Positions 58,181 through 64,000 of a stretch of 64,000 nucleotides of DNA are shown piece by piece. Within the stretch, counting starts at the first letter, position 1. Each line of letters opens with the position of its first letter. The stretch comes from an uncultured Candidatus Melainabacteria bacterium (lineage in GTDB: Bacteria > Cyanobacteriota > Vampirovibrionia > Gastranaerophilales > Gastranaerophilaceae): positions 186,001-250,000 of the forward strand of contig CAKUZD010000001.1 of the NCBI GenBank assembly GCA_934718275.1, read 5' to 3'. Both the position numbers and the translations under genes were made by a program. Below the pieces are notes generated by a model. That model saw nothing but the letters and a program-made list of their open reading frames with translations. It was not told where the DNA came from and did no database searches.

Positions 58181-61100
58181 TTACTTAAGTAATTCACCAA
58201 CTGCTTTGAATACTGACATACGAGTTGCAGCATCTTTTTCTGCTTTTTCGTATAATTCTTCAGCTTCAGAAGGGTTAGTTTTCATTAATGATTTATAACG
58301 ACCTTCTGATTTGATGAATTCTTGGAAGCTTCCTTTAGGCTCTTTAGCATCCCAAGTAAATGGAGCTTCCTGATTTTCCGGATTGTATCTGTACAATGGG
58401 AAGTATCCTGCATCAACTGCACGTTTTTGTTCAGTTTGAGTTTTACTCATATCGATACCGTGAGCAATACAAGGAGCATAAGCAAAGATGATTGATGGTC
58501 CGTTGTAAGCTTCAGCTTCTTGGAATGCTTTAAGAGTTTGACCTCTATCTGCACCCAATGCTACTGATGCAACATATACATAACCATAAGACATGCTCAT
58601 CAAGCCCATATTTTTCTTGTATGTTTTCTTACCACCTGTAGCAAACTTCGCAACAGCACCTGTAGGTGTTGATTTAGAAGCTTGACCACCTGTATTAGAA
58701 TATACCTCAGTATCAAGAACAAGGATGTTAACGTTTTTGTTTTGAGCAAGAACGTGGTCAATTCCACCGTAACCGATATCATTAGCCCAACCGTCACCAC
58801 CGATAATCCAAACAGATTTATCTGTGAAGTAATCCTCAAGTTCTTTAACCTTAGCTAAGTTAGCACAATCACACTGAGCTGCGTATTTGTTAATAACTTC
58901 TTTAGCCTTAGCTTGAGCTTTAATTGCTTCATCTGTTTTTGAATTATCCCAATGAGCAAGAGCTTCGTTGATAGCATCCTTCAATTCAGCCGGAGCTTCT
59001 TCTGCTGCCAATACTTTTTCAGCATAAGACTTCAAAGTAGCTCTGTTTTGATCTACAGCTAATCTCATACCAAAACCGAATTCAGCGTTATCTTCAAATA
59101 ATGAGTTAGCCCAAGCAGGACCTCTACCGTCTTTATTAGTTGTATAAGGAATTGTTGGGAAAGTACCTGAATAAATTGAAGAACAACCTGTTGCGTTTGC
59201 AACGATTGCATTTTCACCAAACAATTGAGAAACTAATTTAACATAAGGAGTTTCACCACAACCTGCACAAGCGCCTGAGAATTCAAATAATGGTTTTCTC
59301 AACATAGCACCTTTAATTGTTTTTGTAGTATTTTTACCCATTACGTTATCAGGTAATTCATCAAAGAATTTTTCATTTACTGATTCACAAGCTTCTTCTT
59401 CTTTTTCAATTGTTGACCAAGTCAAAGCTGCTTTTTCAGGGTTTTTAGCCATAGGACATTGATCCAAGCAAACACCACAACCAGTACAATCTTTACAGTA
59501 TACTTGAACCTTGAAGTGTTCGCCATTTGCGTTAGGTTTAGCTTCAACAGTATTGAATGATTCAGGAGCATCTTTAAGATCTTCTTTTTCAATCAACTTA
59601 GTTCTGATAGCTGCGTGTGGACAAGCTGACGCACAAATTCCGCATTGAATACAGAATTCTGAATTCCAATGAGGAACTCTTGGAGCAATACCACGTTTTT
59701 CAAGACAAGCTGTACCTGTAGGAATTACACCATCAACTGACATAGCTGATACAGGAATATCGTCACCTTTCAAATGCATTGAAGGTTTAATGATTGTCTT
59801 AGCGAATTCTGAAGCATCATCAGAAATTAATTTTGGTTCATCTGCAGAGCAAACACCGTCAAGAGAAGCAGGAACAACAACTTCCTCTGTAGCATTAATA
59901 GCTGCATCAATTAGGGCTAAGTTCATGTTAACAACATCATCACCTTTCTTTTTGAAAGTCTTAGTTGTCATAGCTCTCATACCTTCATAAGCTTGTTCAA
60001 ACGGAATAATTCCTGAAACTTTGAAGTATGCAACCATCATAACAGTGTTAGCACCCTTACCTCTCAAACCAGGTTGTTGTTTGATAAGAGCTTCAGCATC
60101 TACATTATAGAACTTGATTTTCTTATCAATAATAGTTTTTTGCATATCTCTTGTTAAGTGAGAGAAAGCTTCTTCTTTTGACCATGGGCTGTTAAGTAAG
60201 AATGTACCGCCTTCTTTAATACCTTTAAGCATATCATATCTGCCGATATAAGCGTGAGCTGAACAAGATACGAAATCAGGAGCTGTAATAAGGTATGTAG
60301 ATTTAATCGGTTTGTCACCAAATCTCAAGTGAGAAGTTGTAACACCGAATGATTTTTTAGAGTCATAAGCAAAGTATGCTTGAGCATCTTTGTTAGTATA
60401 TTGACCGATAATTTTAATTGAGTTTTTGTTAGCACCAACAGTACCATCTGAACCCAATCCCCAGAACATACAGTTTGTAGTACCAACAGGCTCTGTAACG
60501 ATGTGTTCTTCAACTTTAATTGATTTGTGAGTAACATCATCTTCGATACCTACTGTAAATCCGTGGAAACCGTTATTTTCTGCATGTTTGTAAATTGCAA
60601 GAACCATTGATGGAGTAAATTCTTTAGAAGACAAACCATAACGGCCTCCAATTACTCTAACATCTTTATTTTCAATAGCAGCAACTACATCCAAGTATAA
60701 AGGTTCACCGATTGATCCAGGTTCTTTAGTTCTGTCAAGAACTGTTACACGTTTAACTGACTTAGGTAATGCTTCGTTGAAACGTTTAACATCAAACGGT
60801 CTGTACAATCTAACTTTAACCAAACCATATTTAGTACCACGAGTTGCATTCAAGTATTCGATTGTTTCTTCGATAGTTTCACAACCTGAACCGATAGCAA
60901 CGATTACATCTGTAGCATCCGGTGCACCAACGTAATCGAATGGGTGATATTGTCTGCCTGTAACTTTTGCAACTTTATCCATGTATTCTTGAACGATGTC
61001 AGGAACTGCATCATAGTATTTGTTGCTTGTTTCACGACCTTGGAAGTAAACGTCTGTGTTTTGAGCACCAACTTTACATACAGGAGCTTCAGGTCTAAGA

Positions 61101-61720
61101 GCTCTTTGTCTGAATTCTTCAATATATTTTGGTTCTACCAAAGAAGCGATATCTTCATAAGAAATTTCTTCAATTTTGTGAATTTCGTGAGAAGTTCTAA
61201 ATCCATCGAAGAATTGTAAGAACGGAACTTTAGATTTATAAGTTGCTAAGTGAGCAACAAGAGCCAAATCCATTTCTTCTTGAACAGAGTTAGCTGCCAA
61301 CATTGCATAACCTGTGTTACGGCAACCCATAACGTCAGTGTGATCACCAAAAATTGCTAGTGATTGAGCTGCAAGCGCACGAGCTGCAACATGAATTACG
61401 TGAGGAAGCATTTCACCTGCTACTTTGTGCATTACAGGAATCATCAACAACAAGCCTTGAGAAGCTGTATAAGTTGATGTTAAAGAACCTGCAGCTAAAG
61501 ATCCGTGAACAGCACCTGCTGCACCTGCTTCTGATTGCATTTCTGCTACTCTTACTTCTTCACCCCAGATATTTTTTTTGTGCTGAGATGCCCATTCATC
61601 AATCCATTCACCCATAGTAGATGAAGGAGTGATAGGATAAATTGCGGAAACTTCACTTAACGCATAAGCGATATGCGCTGCAGCATAGTTGCCGTCAACT
61701 GTTATAGTTTTTCCTGGCAT
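58181..61720 (-). CDS. nifJ: Pyruvate:ferredoxin (flavodoxin) oxidoreductase
   Basis: 1179 aa single-chain enzyme. Order: alpha domain with YPITPSSTMGEW; beta and gamma parts; two 4Fe-4S motifs near 690-755 (CIQCGICASACP and CKDCTGCGVCLDQCP); then the thiamine-diphosphate domain with GCAGCGETPY, GDGWANDIGYGG and TEVYSNTGGQ. It converts pyruvate and CoA to acetyl-CoA, CO2 and reduced ferredoxin, central to anaerobic fermentation. AAGGAGG stands before the ATG. It stands alone with its own terminator. Confidence 0.97.
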   Translation of the reverse strand: MPGKTITVDGNYAAAHIAYALSEVSAIYPITPSSTMGEWIDEWASQHKKNIWGEEVRVAEMQSEAGAAGAVHGSLAAGSLTSTYTASQGLLLMIPVMHKVAGEMLPHVIHVAARALAAQSLAIFGDHTDVMGCRNTGYAMLAANSVQEEMDLALVAHLATYKSKVPFLQFFDGFRTSHEIHKIEEISYEDIASLVEPKYIEEFRQRALRPEAPVCKVGAQNTDVYFQGRETSNKYYDAVPDIVQEYMDKVAKVTGRQYHPFDYVGAPDATDVIVAIGSGCETIEETIEYLNATRGTKYGLVKVRLYRPFDVKRFNEALPKSVKRVTVLDRTKEPGSIGEPLYLDVVAAIENKDVRVIGGRYGLSSKEFTPSMVLAIYKHAENNGFHGFTVGIEDDVTHKSIKVEEHIVTEPVGTTNCMFWGLGSDGTVGANKNSIKIIGQYTNKDAQAYFAYDSKKSFGVTTSHLRFGDKPIKSTYLITAPDFVSCSAHAYIGRYDMLKGIKEGGTFLLNSPWSKEEAFSHLTRDMQKTIIDKKIKFYNVDAEALIKQQPGLRGKGANTVMMVAYFKVSGIIPFEQAYEGMRAMTTKTFKKKGDDVVNMNLALIDAAINATEEVVVPASLDGVCSADEPKLISDDASEFAKTIIKPSMHLKGDDIPVSAMSVDGVIPTGTACLEKRGIAPRVPHWNSEFCIQCGICASACPHAAIRTKLIEKEDLKDAPESFNTVEAKPNANGEHFKVQVYCKDCTGCGVCLDQCPMAKNPEKAALTWSTIEKEEEACESVNEKFFDELPDNVMGKNTTKTIKGAMLRKPLFEFSGACAGCGETPYVKLVSQLFGENAIVANATGCSSIYSGTFPTIPYTTNKDGRGPAWANSLFEDNAEFGFGMRLAVDQNRATLKSYAEKVLAAEEAPAELKDAINEALAHWDNSKTDEAIKAQAKAKEVINKYAAQCDCANLAKVKELEDYFTDKSVWIIGGDGWANDIGYGGIDHVLAQNKNVNILVLDTEVYSNTGGQASKSTPTGAVAKFATGGKKTYKKNMGLMSMSYGYVYVASVALGADRGQTLKAFQEAEAYNGPSIIFAYAPCIAHGIDMSKTQTEQKRAVDAGYFPLYRYNPENQEAPFTWDAKEPKGSFQEFIKSEGRYKSLMKTNPSEAEELYEKAEKDAATRMSVFKAVGELLK

Positions 61721-61921
61721 AATAACAAACCTCCTTATTTATGCTATTTACTTAATAACTATACCCCCTAATTTTAATACAAACAAAATATTTTGACAAA
61801 AAATAATTAATGATTTATAATTCAAATTGTGTCAATTTTGTAATATTTACCCCACAATTAGGCAATAAAAATTGTTGACATGTTTTACATAATTAACATA
61901 ATTAAAGTTGGAGAAAAAATT

Positions 61922-63061
61922 ATGGCTATTACATCACTTGATAAGTTACCTAGAAAAATCCCTAAAACCCCAAAAAAAGAAGAAATAATGGCAGTAGTAA
62001 CTGACACTGTAAGACGAGTTAGAACAAAAACAAAAGGAAGAAAAAACAGTTTAGTCAGAACTCCTGATGTTGATACCGCAACTATTGGCGGAAAAGATAA
62101 AACTCAAGCCACAAAAGTGGAAGATAAAAAAACTTGCATTGGGGATTTTTGGCAAATACAAACCAAACAAAAATACCAGCATAAATATCAAAATAAATTA
62201 GCTGCTGCAGCACAAGCAATTCCTGAAGCAACTTACGTTGGTGGAAATGAGCTTCATGGCACTAAAAGCTGGGATTCTGCTCTAAAAAAAATAAAAAGAT
62301 TTGAAGAGCAATTTGAAACAAAAGGCTTTAATGGTATCGTCAGAGACGTAACAAGAGACACAATGTATATCCCAAAACCTAAAGAAAATTATAAAAAAAT
62401 TGTAAAAGAAATGCATGACAATCAACACATGCGTCTAGCTAAAGCCTACGCAGAAGATGCAAACGGGAATATTGTAATTGGGAAAGATGGACTACCAATA
62501 ATGGCAGATGATATTGAATTTCAGTCTGCACCTTCTGGATATAAGGGTGTTCAAGTGCGTTTTGAAGAATTCAAGTTGGTAAAAAATTCTAAAACAGGTA
62601 AAATTGAAGAAGCTCCTGTTAATGATGGTCATGTATATGAACTAATTATTCTTCCAGGGCCAAATTACCACGCATTTAAAGATTATGAACATGTTGCAGT
62701 TTATGAACATACTCGCCAATACAAAGAATACGGCTTTACTAAAGATAAAGGTGCTGACACTATTATCAAAGGAATAAAAAACGAAATAGGTAAAGTTACA
62801 GAAGCTCTTTATAATGATGCTGCAATACGAGATGAACATGGTACTAATGCCATAAAAGAAGCTGTAACATTTACCCCAAAAGGTATAAAAAACCTTACAG
62901 AATATTTTGATGCTTTAGAAAATTTACTTCTCGGGAAATATATGTCATTACCACCAAGCAAACGGAAACTTCCATTTAAGGAAACATTAAAGTACAGACA
63001 AGCTAGAGAAATTCGAACTAAATTAATGGAATTTGTTAAACTTTATGCCCCTAAAGATTAA
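61922..63061 (+). CDS. Hypothetical protein, basic N-terminus
   Basis: 379 aa from ATG at 61922 (GGAG upstream); an earlier in-frame ATG at 61880 lacks a ribosome site. Starts MAITSLDKLPRKIPKTPKKE. The middle has conserved-looking strands (GNIVIGKDGLPIMADDIEF, YELIILPGPNYHAF). No signal peptide or membrane segment. Not recognised. Its end overlaps the convergent methyltransferase gene by 11 bp. Confidence 0.65.
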   Translation: MAITSLDKLPRKIPKTPKKEEIMAVVTDTVRRVRTKTKGRKNSLVRTPDVDTATIGGKDKTQATKVEDKKTCIGDFWQIQTKQKYQHKYQNKLAAAAQAIPEATYVGGNELHGTKSWDSALKKIKRFEEQFETKGFNGIVRDVTRDTMYIPKPKENYKKIVKEMHDNQHMRLAKAYAEDANGNIVIGKDGLPIMADDIEFQSAPSGYKGVQVRFEEFKLVKNSKTGKIEEAPVNDGHVYELIILPGPNYHAFKDYEHVAVYEHTRQYKEYGFTKDKGADTIIKGIKNEIGKVTEALYNDAAIRDEHGTNAIKEAVTFTPKGIKNLTEYFDALENLLLGKYMSLPPSKRKLPFKETLKYRQAREIRTKLMEFVKLYAPKD

Positions 63062-64000
63062 TAATTGCGACGTTTTCAATATGATAAGTATGACAGAACA
63101 TGTCGAACGGTTGAATACTTTCCACCTTCGCTCCGTGTTCTGTCAAATATTTTAAATCTCTTGCAAGAGTTGCGGGATTACAACTAACGTAAATGATTTT
63201 ACTTTTTGGAAATTCTTCGGCTTTTTCGTTATTTTTAGCAGAGCAAAGAATCTCATTACATTCTTTATTTAAACAATTTGTTTTGCAGTGTTTTAAAACT
63301 TCATCTAAAACTTCTTGCGTGCAACCTTTGCGGGGAGGATCCAAAATTATGACATCAAACTTTTTCTTTATTGATTGTAAGTATTTTAACGTATCTTGAG
63401 CAAAGAGTTCTACATTTTCAATTTTGTTTAATTTCAAAACTTCATTTGCCTTATCAATTGAAGATGAATTTTCTTCAACACTGGTAACTTTCTCTGCGAC
63501 ATCAGAGACACAAATACCAAAAGTTGCTATTCCGGCATAAGCATCTAAAACAGTAGGTTTTTCAAGCTTTCCAACCTCTTTTTTCACGTATTTAAAAATA
63601 TTCTCTGCACTCTTTGGATTAACCTGAAAAAATGTATCAGCACCGATTTTAAAAGTTTTATCCAATAACTTTTCTTTAATAAAATCTTGACCAAAAACGC
63701 ATTGAGTTTCTTTTCCCAAAATTACATTTGTCTTTTTGGAATTGAAGTTTACACAAACACCTTTAATTTTTTCAAATTTTTCAAAAATAGCTTTTGCAAA
63801 ACTTTCCAAACGACCAAACATTTTTGTTCCATTAACCACAAGAGTCACCAAACAATCTCCATTGTCAGCTGAAATCCTTATTACAATGTGTCTCAAATCA
63901 CCTGAGTGTTTCTTTTCATTAAATCCGCTAATTTCAAAATCGGGAGCTTTTTCCCGAATAAAGTCTATAATTTCATCGCAAATTTCAGGTTGAATAGGAC
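63051..64000 (-). CDS. 23S rRNA (uracil-5)-methyltransferase, TrmA/RlmD family (5' end beyond window)
   Basis: The frame continues to the right edge (visible N-terminal part PIQPEICDEIIDFI, then HSGDLRHIVIR), so the start is outside. SAM site VLDAYAGIATFGIC, the family motif ILDPPRKGC, and the catalytic-Cys motif VSCNPATLARDL are present. Between the latter two is a cysteine-rich insert (CKTNCLNKECNEILC). It methylates uridine in 23S rRNA, or tRNA for TrmA. RlmCD versus RlmD cannot be decided here. Confidence 0.9.
   Translation of the reverse strand, partial: PIQPEICDEIIDFIREKAPDFEISGFNEKKHSGDLRHIVIRISADNGDCLVTLVVNGTKMFGRLESFAKAIFEKFEKIKGVCVNFNSKKTNVILGKETQCVFGQDFIKEKLLDKTFKIGADTFFQVNPKSAENIFKYVKKEVGKLEKPTVLDAYAGIATFGICVSDVAEKVTSVEENSSSIDKANEVLKLNKIENVELFAQDTLKYLQSIKKKFDVIILDPPRKGCTQEVLDEVLKHCKTNCLNKECNEILCSAKNNEKAEEFPKSKIIYVSCNPATLARDLKYLTEHGAKVESIQPFDMFCHTYHIENVAIINL

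Overview
The window is AT-rich DNA from a bacterium. The gene content suggests an uncultured gut-type Vampirovibrionia (Melainabacteria, order Gastranaerophilales). The reasons are the low GC, the mix of housekeeping genes (yqeK-nadD, rplS-rbgA-rnhB, mnmG, mtaB, a one-chain pyruvate:ferredoxin oxidoreductase, a TrmA-family methyltransferase) with large lineage-type proteins of unknown function, and a Ycf46-type ATPase, a family known from cyanobacteria and plastids. The assignment is an inference; no 16S gene is present.

Left flank (1 to about 21.5 kb) looks chromosomal: yqeK (cut by the edge) and nadD, an MsbA-like ABC exporter, UDP-glucose dehydrogenase, an alpha/beta hydrolase, tRNA-Leu, rplS-rbgA-rnhB, a long TPR protein, mnmG, tRNA-Gln, a short DegT-like protein, and several unknown proteins that open with a similar short N-terminal pattern. 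It ends with an SF1 helicase carrying a C-terminal nuclease-like domain.

Middle (about 21.54 to 51.76 kb) is an accessory island. It is bounded by an 83-bp direct repeat with 2 mismatches. The right copy contains the last 12 nt of tRNA-Asn, a terminator-like hairpin and the 3' end of a large serine recombinase gene. I read it as an integrative element inserted at the 3' end of tRNA-Asn. Its cargo, left to right: an HxlR-controlled reductase cassette between twin terminators; remnants of a nucleotidyltransferase and a HTH protein; a four-copy 24-bp repeat; a Gabija-like OLD nuclease plus UvrD helicase pair whose nuclease gene is frameshifted; a HigB/HigA-like pair in convergent orientation with mirrored divergent promoters; a double-AAA ATPase; a tyrosine recombinase; a roughly 10-kb co-directional gene set built around a Ycf46-like AAA+ ATPase with membrane, secreted and zinc-ribbon proteins; a small resolvase; and a retron-like reverse transcriptase with a structured upstream RNA and an overlapping unknown partner gene. 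No relaxase or type IV secretion gene was seen.

Right flank (51.75 to 64 kb) is again chromosomal: tRNA-Asn, a PglK/MsbA-like exporter, two tandemly duplicated Bax-inhibitor-1-like membrane proteins with a visible duplication scar, mtaB, two unknown proteins, nifJ, and a 23S rRNA uracil methyltransferase cut by the right edge.

The best candidates for undescribed biology are the Ycf46-like operon (33.6 to 43.7 kb) and the retron-like locus with its unknown partner (47.7 to 49.9 kb).
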